Source of the DNA: Phocoenobacter uteri
Lineage (GTDB): Bacteria; Pseudomonadota; Gammaproteobacteria; Enterobacterales; Pasteurellaceae
Reading direction: 5' to 3'
Length of the DNA: 64,000 nucleotides
NCBI RefSeq assembly: GCF_900454895.1
Contig: NZ_UGTA01000001.1
Span: 682,001-746,000, forward strand
The notes below the pieces were generated by a model that was not told the origin of the DNA, did not search any database, and saw nothing but the letters and a program-made list of their open reading frames with translations. Below are positions 44,559 through 54,141 of this stretch, piece after piece (positions within the stretch are counted from its first letter, which is position 1; every line of letters starts with the position of its first letter). A program made the translations under genes and the position numbers.

Positions 44559-45656
44559 ATGGCTTTAATAAAATATACCAAATTATCACTTTTAACTACT
44601 CTTGTACTTTCCGTTGTTGCTTGTTCTTCAAATTCATCACACAATTCTAAATTAAATTATAGTGATAAAGAAAAATTCGGTGCAAAATATAAGGAGCATC
44701 AATATTACCCTTATGCACCTTATGTTCCTGTTAAGAAAATTCCTTCACAGAAAAAAATTGTGAATCCTAACGATTTTCTTTATCAGCTTGGCAACGTTCA
44801 GCAATATTCTGACACTCTAACAAAAGATTATGCTCATACATATAATAAATTAGCAAATTGGGTAAGATCAGGTGCAAAAATCCAAAATTTATCTTCTTAT
44901 GGCGTTAATATTCAGCAAATGACTGGAGAAGAAGGTTTTAAAAATGTATTGATGACAGGATACTATTCACCTGTAGTTAATGCTCGCCATACTAAAATAG
45001 GACAATTCCAACACCCTATTTATGCGATGCCTCGTAATAAACATTTTACTCGTGAACAAATTTATAATGGTGCATTAGCAGGAAAGGGACTAGAACTTGC
45101 ATATAGTGATTCAATGTTAGATAACTTTTTACTTGGTGTGCAAGGTAGTGGCTATATTGATTTTGGTAATGGTAACTTAAACTATTTTGCTTATGCTGGT
45201 CAAAATGGTTTCAAATACGTTAGCATTGGACGATTGTTAGTCGAAGATGGTGAAATTCCTAAAGAAAAAATGTCTATTAAAGCAATCAGAGAATGGGGCG
45301 AAAGTCATCCAAATAAAGTGCAAGGTTTGTTAGAACGTAATCCATCTTATGTTTTCTTTAAAAATGATTACTCTGGAAAAGTAAAAGGCTCAGCTGGCGT
45401 TCCTTTGATTGCACTTGCATCTGTTGCCTCTGATCGCAATATCGTGCCTTCTGGTACACCATTATTAGTTGAAACACCAGTTGTTGATGAAGATGGTGAT
45501 TGGACAGGAGAACATGAAATGCGTTTAATGGTCGCATTAGATGTTGGTGGTGCTGTAAAAGGACAACATTTTGATATTTATCAGGGTATTGGTAAAAAAG
45601 CAGGACGAAAAGCAGGTTTAATGAAACATTATGGACGTGTTTGGCTATTAAAATAG
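44559..45656 (+). CDS. mltA: Membrane-bound lytic murein transglycosylase A
   Basis: 365 aa lipoprotein from MALIKYTKLSLLTTL, lipobox SVVAC. It cleaves peptidoglycan glycan strands. MltA domain: GYYSPVVNAR, QGSGYIDFGN, and YVSIGRLLVEDGEIP. C-terminal 3D domain with aspartates: MVALDVGGAVKGQHFDIYQG. An upstream in-frame ATG (44526) was rejected because it adds residues ahead of the lipoprotein signal. Confidence 0.94.
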   Translation: MALIKYTKLSLLTTLVLSVVACSSNSSHNSKLNYSDKEKFGAKYKEHQYYPYAPYVPVKKIPSQKKIVNPNDFLYQLGNVQQYSDTLTKDYAHTYNKLANWVRSGAKIQNLSSYGVNIQQMTGEEGFKNVLMTGYYSPVVNARHTKIGQFQHPIYAMPRNKHFTREQIYNGALAGKGLELAYSDSMLDNFLLGVQGSGYIDFGNGNLNYFAYAGQNGFKYVSIGRLLVEDGEIPKEKMSIKAIREWGESHPNKVQGLLERNPSYVFFKNDYSGKVKGSAGVPLIALASVASDRNIVPSGTPLLVETPVVDEDGDWTGEHEMRLMVALDVGGAVKGQHFDIYQGIGKKAGRKAGLMKHYGRVWLLK

Positions 45657-45662
45657 TTATCC

Positions 45663-45700
45663 TTATCGACACCTAATATGAATTTTAGGTGTCGATTTTT
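45663..45700. terminator. Bidirectional terminator
   Basis: ATCGACACCTAA / TTAGGTGTCGAT with a T run, between mltA and the convergent ABC-2 permease gene. Confidence 0.9.
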
Positions 45701-45705
45701 GAATT

Positions 45706-46470
45706 TTAACTACGCAGACCTATACCTTTCTCAATTAAGTAATAAACTAAGCTATATAAGATCAGAATAAAACCACTTAACATCGCAAATGTATAAAGAA
45801 TTGGCACATCACTGATTCCTAAAAAGCCATAACGGAAACCGTTGATCATATACATAATAGGGTTGAATTTTGATACACCTTGCCAAAAGTCTGATAACAG
45901 TGAAATAGAATAAAATACGCCCCCTAGATACGTTAAAGGCGTTAAAATAAAAGTGGGAATTAAGTTAATTTCATCAAAACTTTTCGCATAAATCGCATTG
46001 ATCAATCCTGCGAGTGCAAACATTGTGATTGTCATCAACATTATGGTGATCACGACAAGCCACGAATGCACATCATAAGAAACAAAACAAAAAGCAACAC
46101 TTGTTACTAACACGCCAATAATGCCTGCTCGTACAATACTTCCCATTACATAGCCAGCAATAATAGTATGAGTAGAAAGTGGAGAAACCAACAGCTCTTC
46201 AATGTGTTTAGCGTATTTGCTTAAAAAGAAAGAAGAGGCAGTGTTACCATAAGCGGCGGTTATTGCAGACATCATAATTAGACCAGGAGCGATAAATTGC
46301 ATATAGCTCACGCCATCCATATCCCCAATTCTTGTGCCAATCAATTTTCCAAAAATAAAGAAATAAAGCACCGTTGTGATCATCGGTGGAATTAAGGTTT
46401 GTCGCCAAATTCTAAAAACGCGTTTTGTTTCTTTTCTTGCTAATGTATAAAAACCTGTAAAATTTTGCAT
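45706..46470 (-). CDS. yadH: ABC-2 type exporter permease (YadH-like)
   Basis: 254 aa from MQNFTGFYTLARKETKRVF; the ATG sits 1 base after the ATPase stop, while the longer frame overlaps that gene. Six hydrophobic segments, with SPLSTHTIIAGYVMGSIVRA and LTYLGGVFYSISLL typical of ABC-2 permeases of the YadH group. Substrate unknown. Confidence 0.9.
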   Translation of the reverse strand: MQNFTGFYTLARKETKRVFRIWRQTLIPPMITTVLYFFIFGKLIGTRIGDMDGVSYMQFIAPGLIMMSAITAAYGNTASSFFLSKYAKHIEELLVSPLSTHTIIAGYVMGSIVRAGIIGVLVTSVAFCFVSYDVHSWLVVITIMLMTITMFALAGLINAIYAKSFDEINLIPTFILTPLTYLGGVFYSISLLSDFWQGVSKFNPIMYMINGFRYGFLGISDVPILYTFAMLSGFILILYSLVYYLIEKGIGLRS

Positions 46471-46471
46471 T

Positions 46472-47371
46472 TTAATCTGCCATATTGATAAATAATGTTT
46501 CAAGACGATTTGCTTTATTTCGCATACTCAATACATTGATATTTTGTTCGCTAAGAAGTTGAAATAATTGATTTAACCCTTGCTCTTTTGTTACTTCAAC
46601 TTCAATGGTTGTATCATCTATCCAGCTGAATGAATATCCAGCTAAATTAAGCGGTTGTTTTTTATCTAAATCTAGTAAAAAAGTTTCGCTAGTTAGTTTA
46701 GATAATAACGCTTTCATTGAGGTATTTTCAACAATCTCACCATTTTGCATAATCCCAATATTTCGGCATAAGCTCTCTGCTTCTTCAAAATAATGTGTAG
46801 TTAAAATTATTGTTGTGCCTTGTTGATTAAGTTCTTTTAGAAAATCCCATAAAGAGCGGCGTAATTCAATATCTACACCTGCCGTTGGTTCATCTAAGAT
46901 CAATAAATTTGGATTGTGCATTAACGCCCGCCCAATCATTACTCGACGTTTCATTCCACCAGAAAGAGCATAAGAAAGACTATGGCGTTTATCCCATAAA
47001 TCTAATTTTTTTAACCAATACTCCGCCCGCTTTATTGCTTCACGACGTGGTACACCATAAAAGCCCGCTTGATTGATCAATATATCTTCCACTTTTTCAA
47101 AGCTATTAAAATTAAATTCTTGTGGCACTAAACCAATTTGTTGTTTTAATTGCTGTTTTTGCGAATCTAAATCAAATCCAAATACTTTCACTTGCCCACT
47201 GGTTTTATTAACCAATGAACTAATAATACCTATTGTGGTGGATTTTCCCGCACCGTTATGCCCTAAAAGTGCATAAAAGTCGCCTTTTTTTACAGTTAAA
47301 TCAATTCCCTTAACGGCTTTTACCCCATTGGAATAAGCTTTAACTAATTGTTTAATTTCTAATGCGTTCAT
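46472..47371 (-). CDS. yadG: ABC exporter ATP-binding protein (YadG-like)
   Basis: 299 aa. Walker A GHNGAGKST, signature ALSGGMKRRVMIGRAL, Walker B LLILDEPTAGVD, switch His in LTTHYFEEAE, and a C-terminal extra domain of about 80 residues. Pairs with the YadH-like permease immediately downstream. Confidence 0.92.
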   Translation of the reverse strand: MNALEIKQLVKAYSNGVKAVKGIDLTVKKGDFYALLGHNGAGKSTTIGIISSLVNKTSGQVKVFGFDLDSQKQQLKQQIGLVPQEFNFNSFEKVEDILINQAGFYGVPRREAIKRAEYWLKKLDLWDKRHSLSYALSGGMKRRVMIGRALMHNPNLLILDEPTAGVDIELRRSLWDFLKELNQQGTTIILTTHYFEEAESLCRNIGIMQNGEIVENTSMKALLSKLTSETFLLDLDKKQPLNLAGYSFSWIDDTTIEVEVTKEQGLNQLFQLLSEQNINVLSMRNKANRLETLFINMAD

Positions 47372-47410
47372 CTTTTCTTGAAAATAAGAGGAATAAAAGA
47401 GATAACAACG

Positions 47411-49462
47411 CTATGCCACAGGACGAATAATTGCTTCATCAAGTGAAATATCAAAGGCTGAACTTAAAAGTTTTAGTTTAGAATCGCTTAACAATGCATT
47501 TTTTGCCTCATTGACTAATTGATCTAAAATTTCTCGCTTAATTTCTAATGCGGTTTGATGTTGATTACTTTCTTTTATTACTAATGAATAATTCAGCCCT
47601 ATTTTTTCTAAGGCTGTCGTTAAAGTTTGATGGATATCAGCTTTATCTAAATGAGCCATATCTGGCTTTAAAGCAAGCTGTAACTTGTTATCTTGTTGAT
47701 TGATTATATAGCAATTTAATGCCATTAAACGTGATAAACCCGTAACCTTTGAATCATAAATAATTTTACACCAAGCATCTTTTTCACAAGAAAGCGTTGT
47801 AATCTTTTGTGTTAATTCAGGTGTACGTTCTTGTATCATCGCTCGCTTAATATCTGAAGGCTTAGCAGTTTCAATCTCATTTGCTAATTCAGGATCAAGC
47901 CACTGCCAACGATACTGTTCTTCACTTTGCTCAGTGCTTTGATTAGGTTGATTGTCTGGAGTTTTAGGTTGCGATTGGGCTAAATTAGCTAACCGTTGTT
48001 GTAAATCTAGTGTTGTCTCTTTTTTCTTGATCTCACGCTCAACAACACTTGGTTTAGCCACTAATTTAGTGTTTTTTTTTTCGCTCTCTGAATTTGTTTT
48101 ATGTGCTTTCAACTGCTGACGAGCCTTTAATGCTGCCATTGCCGGCGATACATTTAATGTATTATCTAATGTTTGTTCAGTTACTGCACTTGTCTGTATC
48201 GAAGCGGTCTGATTTTGTGTATTATTTGCAATTTTTACTGCTTCTGTTTTTGCTGGTATTACCGTAGTTGAGCGTGTTTCTTGCACATTTAAGCGTTCTT
48301 TTAACTTGCTAATATTTTCTTGTGTAGCATTAACAGATGGAGAAATATTATTCGTTACGGCTGTCACATTTTGAATTTCTACAACTCGTTTCGGATGGAA
48401 TGCTAATGCACGCAACATTGTCATTTCAACCCCAGCACGTGGTTCACTTGCAAGAGGTAATTCTTTTTTACCAATTAACATTAGTTGATAAAAAAACTGT
48501 ACATCTTCTGGCGAAATTTGTTTTGCAAGAAAATGTAATGGCGTTTCTTCTTGTGACGATGAGCTAGGTAACAATTGCAAAATAGCGACACGGTGTAACG
48601 TTTCAGCAATCGCATTTAAAAGTGCAAACCAATCCACACCTTTATGTGCAACGTCATCAATAATCGCCATTACTTTTTCACCGTTTGCCAATGCAAGTGC
48701 TTGTACTAATTCAAGAGGCTGATTATCATCTAATAAACCGAGCATTTGTTGTACAATAGCAAGTGTAATATGAGCATTACTTACGGCAATCGCTTGATCC
48801 GTTAAACTCAACGCATCACGTACACTGCCCTGTGCTGATTTTGCTAATTTTTCTAAAGCCAAATGCTCGAAAGGAATGTTTTCTTTATCTAGAATAAACG
48901 CAAGATGATCGCTAATTTGCGATTGCTCTAAAGCACGCAGATGAAACTGCATACAACGAGATAAAATTGTAATTGGTAATTTTTGTGGATCAGTTGTCGC
49001 TAATAGGAATTTAACGTATTCAGGCGGTTCTTCTAAGGTTTTAAGTAACGCATTAAAGCTATGTCGAGAAAGCATATGCACTTCATCGATTAAATAAACC
49101 TTAAAACGCCCTACGGTTGGTTTATATTGAACATTGTCCAATAATTCTCGGGTATCTTCAACTTTTGTACGAGAGGCCGCGTCAATTTCAATTAAATCAA
49201 TGAAACGCCCCTCTTCGATTGCTTTACAGTTCTCGCATTCACCGCACGGTGTAGCACTAATTCCTTTTTCGCAATTTAACCCCTTTGCAAATAAACGAGC
49301 AATAGAAGTTTTCCCTACGCCACGTGTACCAGAAAAAAGATAAGCGTGGTGCAATCTCTCTTCTCGTAATCCATTTTCTAATGCGGTTAAAACGTGCTTT
49401 TGTCCTACAACATCTTGAAAACGTTGTGGTCGCCATTTACGAGCAAGAACCTGATAAGACAT
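47411..49462 (-). CDS. dnaX: DNA polymerase III subunit tau (and possibly gamma)
   Basis: 683 aa clamp-loader ATPase. Walker A FSGTRGVGKTSIARLFAKG, zinc cysteines CEKGISATPCGECENC, YLIDEVHMLS, and SRC in TILSRCMQFHLRAL. Domains I-III run to about residue 370, followed by a polar linker and the tau-specific C-terminal region. A run of ten A's at codons about 461-464 could give a shorter gamma form. Confidence 0.95.
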   Translation of the reverse strand: MSYQVLARKWRPQRFQDVVGQKHVLTALENGLREERLHHAYLFSGTRGVGKTSIARLFAKGLNCEKGISATPCGECENCKAIEEGRFIDLIEIDAASRTKVEDTRELLDNVQYKPTVGRFKVYLIDEVHMLSRHSFNALLKTLEEPPEYVKFLLATTDPQKLPITILSRCMQFHLRALEQSQISDHLAFILDKENIPFEHLALEKLAKSAQGSVRDALSLTDQAIAVSNAHITLAIVQQMLGLLDDNQPLELVQALALANGEKVMAIIDDVAHKGVDWFALLNAIAETLHRVAILQLLPSSSSQEETPLHFLAKQISPEDVQFFYQLMLIGKKELPLASEPRAGVEMTMLRALAFHPKRVVEIQNVTAVTNNISPSVNATQENISKLKERLNVQETRSTTVIPAKTEAVKIANNTQNQTASIQTSAVTEQTLDNTLNVSPAMAALKARQQLKAHKTNSESEKKNTKLVAKPSVVEREIKKKETTLDLQQRLANLAQSQPKTPDNQPNQSTEQSEEQYRWQWLDPELANEIETAKPSDIKRAMIQERTPELTQKITTLSCEKDAWCKIIYDSKVTGLSRLMALNCYIINQQDNKLQLALKPDMAHLDKADIHQTLTTALEKIGLNYSLVIKESNQHQTALEIKREILDQLVNEAKNALLSDSKLKLLSSAFDISLDEAIIRPVA
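48072..48081 (-). other. A10 slippage tract in dnaX
   Basis: The coding strand reads GAA AAA AAA AAC. A -1 shift gives AAC, ACT-type codons then TAG within five codons, ending a product of about 465 aa, near the size of gamma elsewhere. CACTA-AAT-TAGTG directly follows and could form a small stem. Confidence 0.55.
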
Positions 49463-49479
49463 TCCCCTAACCTTCCTAA

Positions 49480-50022
49480 TTAGTGTCCGTCAAAATCAAC
49501 AAGAGTTGTTGAGGTTACGCCCATTTTTTCTAAACGTTCTACACCATTCAATGCAGGTAATCCAATCACAAATGCAGCGTGTTCTACTTTTCCACCTAAT
49601 TTATTGATCAATTTAACAGTTGCTTCAACTGTTCCACCTGTTGCTAATAAATCATCAATAATTAAAACATTATCGCCTTCAACGATAGCATCTGTGTGAA
49701 TTTCTAAGGTATCTTGACCATACTCTAATTCATAAGACTGAGAAAGAACCTCACGAGGTAATTTATTAGGCTTACGAACTAAAACAAAAGGTAATTCTAA
49801 AGCCAATGCAATAGGTGCACCAAAAATAAACCCTCTTGATTCTGTTCCTACAACTTTCGTGATTCCTTTATTTTTAAACTGCTCAACAATAATATCAACT
49901 GTTGCTTGGAATGCTTCTGGTACTTCTAAAAGCGAAGTAATATCACGAAAAATAATCCCTTCTTTTGGGTAGTTTGGAATAGATTTAATAGAAGATTTAA
50001 TTAGTTCTAGTTTTTGGTTCAT
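49480..50022 (-). CDS. apt: Adenine phosphoribosyltransferase
   Basis: 180 aa purine salvage enzyme. The PRPP motif VLIIDDLLATGGTVEAT, PKEGIIFRDIT near the N-terminus, and ESRGFIFGAPIA are present. It lies 17 bases upstream of dnaX on the same strand, so they are probably one transcript. Confidence 0.96.
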   Translation of the reverse strand: MNQKLELIKSSIKSIPNYPKEGIIFRDITSLLEVPEAFQATVDIIVEQFKNKGITKVVGTESRGFIFGAPIALALELPFVLVRKPNKLPREVLSQSYELEYGQDTLEIHTDAIVEGDNVLIIDDLLATGGTVEATVKLINKLGGKVEHAAFVIGLPALNGVERLEKMGVTSTTLVDFDGH

Positions 50023-50332
50023 AGTTTAAGCTCAATATTTAGTTATACAAAACTTGCTAAATGTAACAAAAATTAGCGAAATTACAAGAAAAAATAATTA
50101 TTTTTTGGCACTATTCGATTCGGTTGTTTCTATTTTATTAAATACCCTCACTGAATAAGCGGTTAAATTTAAGTAAAAATTTACCATTTTTTCAGTACCA
50201 TAAATAACATTTTTAGAAAAACTTACTGATAATTCATATTGTTTAAATTTTTCAAGTGAAAACTTCTTATAACTTATGCTATAATTTGCCGTTACTTTCA
50301 AGTTTTAAACCAATTATTTGCAGGAGTATTAA

Positions 50333-50974
50333 ATGACGAGTATAAATAAACGTTCGATTATGACCCTTTTTTCCAACAAAGAAGATATTTATAGCCACCA
50401 AGTACGTATCACATTAGCTGAAAAAGGCGTGCCTTACGAAATTGAAAATGTAGAGCCAAATACAATCAATGAAGATTTATTAGAATTAAACCCTCGTGGT
50501 AGTCTTCCTACATTAGTTGATCGTGATTTAGTTCTTTTTAATTCTCGTATCATTATGGAGTATTTAGATGAGCGTTTCCCTCACCCACCATTGATGTCAG
50601 TATATCCAGTGGCTCGTGCTGAAACACGTTTAACTATTCACCGCATTAAAAATGATTGGTACTCTTTAATTGATATCGTAAATAAAGATCCAAATGCAGA
50701 AGAAGGCAAAAAAGCCTTAAACCAATTACGTGAAGAGTTTTTAGCATTAGGTAATATCTTTGCTGCAAAACCATACTTCTTAAATGATGATTTCACACTA
50801 TTAGATTGTTACATTGCCCCACTTTTATGGCGTATGCACAATTTAGGCGTTGAGTTTACTGGTGCAGGTAGCAAAGCTGTGAAAAGTTATATGACACGCA
50901 TCTTCCAACGTAAAAGCTTTATTCAATCTATCGGTGGTAAGCCACCAAAAGATTTAATGGACGATAAAGAATAA
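50333..50974 (+). CDS. sspA: Stringent starvation protein A
   Basis: 213 aa GST-fold RNA polymerase-binding protein. TLFSNKEDIYSHQVRITLAEKG, VDRDLVLFNSRIIMEYLDER, and the SspA-typical ending of the GST C-domain are present. RBS CAGGAG. Overlaps sspB by one base (TAATG). An uptake signal lies in the upstream gap (about 50155). Confidence 0.95.
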   Translation: MTSINKRSIMTLFSNKEDIYSHQVRITLAEKGVPYEIENVEPNTINEDLLELNPRGSLPTLVDRDLVLFNSRIIMEYLDERFPHPPLMSVYPVARAETRLTIHRIKNDWYSLIDIVNKDPNAEEGKKALNQLREEFLALGNIFAAKPYFLNDDFTLLDCYIAPLLWRMHNLGVEFTGAGSKAVKSYMTRIFQRKSFIQSIGGKPPKDLMDDKE

Positions 50975-51393
50975 TGAAACCATTAAGACCTTATTTATTT
51001 AACGCGTATTATAACTGGATTATTGATAACAATAATACGCCTTACATATTGGTTAATGCTGAATATCTGAATACGGATGTGCCAAAAGAATATATCAATG
51101 AAGGGCGTATTATTTTAAGCCTTTCACCAACCGCAATTGGTAAATATATTGCTGATGAAGATGCAATTAGTTTTGATGCTCGTTTTGGTGGAATGTTAAG
51201 AGATATTTATATTCCTTTCGGTGCAATGATCGCGTTATATGCCCAAGAAACGGGCGATGGTGTGATGTTTCAGGAGGAAGAATATTTCAGCGAAGAAAGT
51301 TACTCTGCTCGTTTAAAAAGCGTTAAATCTGAAACTAAACAATCTATCAAAACTAAGCCTAGAAAAAATTCTAAGCTTAAATTAGTTAAATAA
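50974..51393 (+). CDS. sspB: ClpXP adaptor SspB
   Basis: 139 aa. The substrate-binding domain starts LRPYLFNAYYNWIIDNNNTP, with INLSPTA-like LSLSPTAIG and FDARFGG. A basic C-terminal tail contains the ClpX-binding type end (KLKLVK). It delivers ssrA-tagged proteins to ClpXP. Translationally coupled to sspA. Confidence 0.94.
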   Translation: MKPLRPYLFNAYYNWIIDNNNTPYILVNAEYLNTDVPKEYINEGRIILSLSPTAIGKYIADEDAISFDARFGGMLRDIYIPFGAMIALYAQETGDGVMFQEEEYFSEESYSARLKSVKSETKQSIKTKPRKNSKLKLVK

Positions 51394-51398
51394 TTTTT

Positions 51399-51428
51399 AA
51401 AGGCATTTAATAATGCCTTTAAATTTTT
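51399..51428 (+). terminator. Terminator of sspAB
   Basis: AAAGGCATT-TAAT-AATGCCTTT followed by AAATTTTT. Confidence 0.85.
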
Positions 51429-51430
51429 CA

Positions 51431-51490
51431 TTTAAGCGGTTAAAAAAATCTAACTTTTTGCAACTTCAGCATAAAATATAACCGCTTAAA
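51431..51490. repeat. Inverted pair of uptake signals
   Basis: TTTAAGCGGTTA and TAACCGCTTAAA flank TTTTTGCAAC in the sspB-truA gap. Possibly a second terminator. Confidence 0.7.
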
Positions 51491-51522
51491 AATTTCCTTT
51501 ATCAACTATAAAATCACATAAA

Positions 51523-52314
51523 ATGAAAATCGCATTAGGTATTGAATACGACGGTAGTCACTATTTTGGGTGGCAGAAACAACAATCTGTAATAAGCGTT
51601 CAAGAACAATTGGAAAAAGCATTATCCATTATTGCTAACTCTCCCGTTGAGGTATTTTGTGCTGGGCGTACGGATTCTGGTGTACACGGTACAGGGCAAG
51701 TCGTCCATTTTGAAACAGTGGCTGTTCGTCCGTTAAAAAGCTGGTGCTTTGGTACAAACGCACATTTACCTAATGATATTTCGGTGAAGTGGTCTGTTGA
51801 AGTCAATGAGGATTTTCACGCTCGTTTTAGTGCCACTGCTCGCCGTTATCGTTATGTTATTTATAACAATAATCTTCGTTCTGCGATCTTACCAAAAGGC
51901 GTATCCCACTATAATATGCCGTTGGATCATCAAAAAATGCACGAAGCTGGACAATTCTTATTAGGAGAAAATGATTTTAGCTCATTTCGTGCAGCTCAAT
52001 GTCAATCTAACAGCCCTAACCGTAATGTTCATCACTTAAATGTTACTCGTATAGGACAATTCGTAGTGATTGATATTCAAGCGAATGCTTTTGTTCATCA
52101 TATGGTCAGAAATATTGTTGGTAGCTTGATTGAAGTGGGTTGTGGCAATCAACCTGTTGAATGGATTAAATGGTTATTGGAACAGAAAAACCGCCAACTT
52201 GCTGCACCAACCGCCAAAGCAGCAGGATTATATTTGGTCGATGTACATTATCCAGAAGTTTTTAATATCCCTAAAACACCGCTTGGCCCACTGTTTTTAC
52301 CAGAGATTTTATAA
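51523..52314 (+). CDS. truA: tRNA pseudouridine(38-40) synthase
   Basis: 263 aa. MKIALGIEYDGSHYFGWQ, the catalytic Asp in CAGRTDSGVHGTGQVVHF, FHARFSATARRYRY, and FVHHMVRNIVGSL are diagnostic. It acts on the anticodon stem-loop of several tRNAs. Full length. Confidence 0.97.
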   Translation: MKIALGIEYDGSHYFGWQKQQSVISVQEQLEKALSIIANSPVEVFCAGRTDSGVHGTGQVVHFETVAVRPLKSWCFGTNAHLPNDISVKWSVEVNEDFHARFSATARRYRYVIYNNNLRSAILPKGVSHYNMPLDHQKMHEAGQFLLGENDFSSFRAAQCQSNSPNRNVHHLNVTRIGQFVVIDIQANAFVHHMVRNIVGSLIEVGCGNQPVEWIKWLLEQKNRQLAAPTAKAAGLYLVDVHYPEVFNIPKTPLGPLFLPEIL

Positions 52315-52411
52315 ATTTTTAGCACGCAAACCTTTGCTCTTTTTTTTGCTATTTCAATATGAAATAAATCCTTTTATAATGCCCGCCTAATTTTTATAAG
52401 AGGAAATAACA

Positions 52412-52642
52412 ATGAACTATATTGAAATTTTGGGCTATGTAGCAATGGTTACCGTATCTTTATCTTTTTTACTTAAGGATGTAACTAAACTTCGTTTTGT
52501 GAATGCGATTGGTTGTTCGCTATTTATCGTTTATGGATTTTTAACAGGTGCTTATCCTGTAATGGGGCTAAATATTTTTGTTGCCTCTATCAATGCTTAT
52601 TATATTGTAAAAGAATTAAAAGCAAAGAAAGCTGCAAAATAA
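52412..52642 (+). CDS. YgjV-like small inner-membrane protein
   Basis: 76 aa with three hydrophobic segments: ILGYVAMVTVSLSFLLKD, RFVNAIGCSLFIVYGFLTG, PVMGLNIFVASINAYYIV. The layout resembles half of a PQ-loop/SWEET unit, as in the YgjV family. RBS AGAGGAAAT. Function unknown. Confidence 0.75.
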   Translation: MNYIEILGYVAMVTVSLSFLLKDVTKLRFVNAIGCSLFIVYGFLTGAYPVMGLNIFVASINAYYIVKELKAKKAAK

Positions 52643-52650
52643 GATTTATT

Positions 52651-52678
52651 TTAGGGCGAACATAAATAGTACGCCCTA
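52651..52678. terminator. Palindrome between convergent genes
   Basis: TAGGGCG-N13-CGCCCTA, 9 bases after the ygjV-like gene and just past the aldehyde dehydrogenase stop. A likely shared terminator without a long T run. Confidence 0.6.
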
Positions 52679-52681
52679 CTT

Positions 52682-54034
52682 TTATCCTACTAAGAATTCC
52701 AATAGTTTTTTCTTTAATTTGTTATAAGGCGGATATTTCAAGCTACTTTCAAACCAAAATGGTTTATGTAATATGCTTTTATAATGCGAGAAACAATCAA
52801 ATCCAGCCTTGCCGTGATAACTCCCTATTCCACTAAAACCTACACCGCCAAAAGGCAAGTTATGATTAGAAAGGTGCATAATTGCATCATTCACTGCCCC
52901 ACCGCCAAATGAAATCTCTGTTAATAAGCGGTCAATTTTTTGTTGGTTTTTACTAAAAATATAACACGAGAGTGGTTTTTCGTATTTTTTCACTTTATCG
53001 ATCGTTTCATCTAGATCATCAAAGGCGATAACAGGTAATAAAGGAGCAAAAATTTCTTGTTGCATTATCGGATCATCAAATGAAATATGAGTTAGAATTG
53101 TCGGCGATACTGTTTGATTTTGTGGATCGATAACACCACCATAAAAAACCTTTTCTTTATCTATCAGTTTCTCTATTCTTGAAAAATGTTTTTCATTGAT
53201 AATTTTGACTTCTGGTTTGGAATATCGCTGTTGCATTTCATTTTTTACAGCTTCACAAAATGCGTTTTCAATAGATTTTTCAACCAAAACATAATCTGGT
53301 GAGACACAGGTCTGCCCAGCATTTAAACATTTTGCCCAAACTAATCGTTTAGCGGTCATTTTTAGATCACAATCTGCAAAAACAAAGGCTGGGCTTTTTC
53401 CGCCAAGTTCTAAAGTAACAGGGGTTAAATTTTTTGCTGCCGCTTGATACACTACTCTGCCCACTTCACTACTTCCTGTAAAAAAGATCTTATCAAAACG
53501 ATAAGAAAGTAATTCTGTGGTTTCTGCCACGTCCCCTTGATAAACATAAAAATACTCAGGTTCAAAATGTTGGTTAATCAGTTTTGCAATAATGTCAGCA
53601 GTGTGAGAGGCTAATTCACTTGGCTTCAAAATAACGGTATTCCCTGCGGCTAAGGCGGTTAAAGCAGGCAATAACGCAAGTTGTAACGGATAATTCCACG
53701 CACCAATCACAAGGGTTGTGCCTAATGGCTCTGGAATGCGATAACTTTTTGCAGGAAAATTCGCTAAATTGGTTTTGACTTTCTTTGGCTTGCTAAATTT
53801 TTTAATCTTTTTGATAAAAAAATCCAATTCAGAATAAAGAATTGAGAGTTCCGTCAAATAGCTTTCAAATTCAGATTTCGCCAGATCTTTATGTAATGCG
53901 GAATAAATCGCTTTTTCATTCTCTTTTAAAAGTTGTTTTAATTTGCGTAATTGTGAAAGCCTAAAATCAACATCTTTAGTTTGATTCGTATTAAAAAAGG
54001 CTTTTTGTTTTTCAATAATGGTCGCAATATTCAT
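52682..54034 (-). CDS. Aldehyde dehydrogenase, class 3-like
   Basis: 450 aa, shorter than GabD-type enzymes and lacking their N-terminal extension, as in class 3/coniferyl-type dehydrogenases. Motifs are GAWNYPLQLALLPALTALAAGN, FFTGSSEVG, LELGGKSPAFVF (Glu), and NAGQTCVSPDY (catalytic Cys). Substrate unknown. Divergent from a LysR regulator, which probably controls it. Confidence 0.9.
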   Translation of the reverse strand: MNIATIIEKQKAFFNTNQTKDVDFRLSQLRKLKQLLKENEKAIYSALHKDLAKSEFESYLTELSILYSELDFFIKKIKKFSKPKKVKTNLANFPAKSYRIPEPLGTTLVIGAWNYPLQLALLPALTALAAGNTVILKPSELASHTADIIAKLINQHFEPEYFYVYQGDVAETTELLSYRFDKIFFTGSSEVGRVVYQAAAKNLTPVTLELGGKSPAFVFADCDLKMTAKRLVWAKCLNAGQTCVSPDYVLVEKSIENAFCEAVKNEMQQRYSKPEVKIINEKHFSRIEKLIDKEKVFYGGVIDPQNQTVSPTILTHISFDDPIMQQEIFAPLLPVIAFDDLDETIDKVKKYEKPLSCYIFSKNQQKIDRLLTEISFGGGAVNDAIMHLSNHNLPFGGVGFSGIGSYHGKAGFDCFSHYKSILHKPFWFESSLKYPPYNKLKKKLLEFLVG

Positions 54035-54141
54035 CGTTAAATCCTTATGCTCGTTTTAGCTATACGTTATTGTAGCTTTAATAATAAATCAAAAATAGTT
54101 AAAATGGCTGAAATCTTTTGTCAAAAAAGCAATAAAATAAA

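Noticed and set aside
50098..50301. 67-aa minus-strand ORF between apt and sspA
   Set aside because: No RBS or recognisable protein pattern; it covers an uptake signal and the sspA promoter region.
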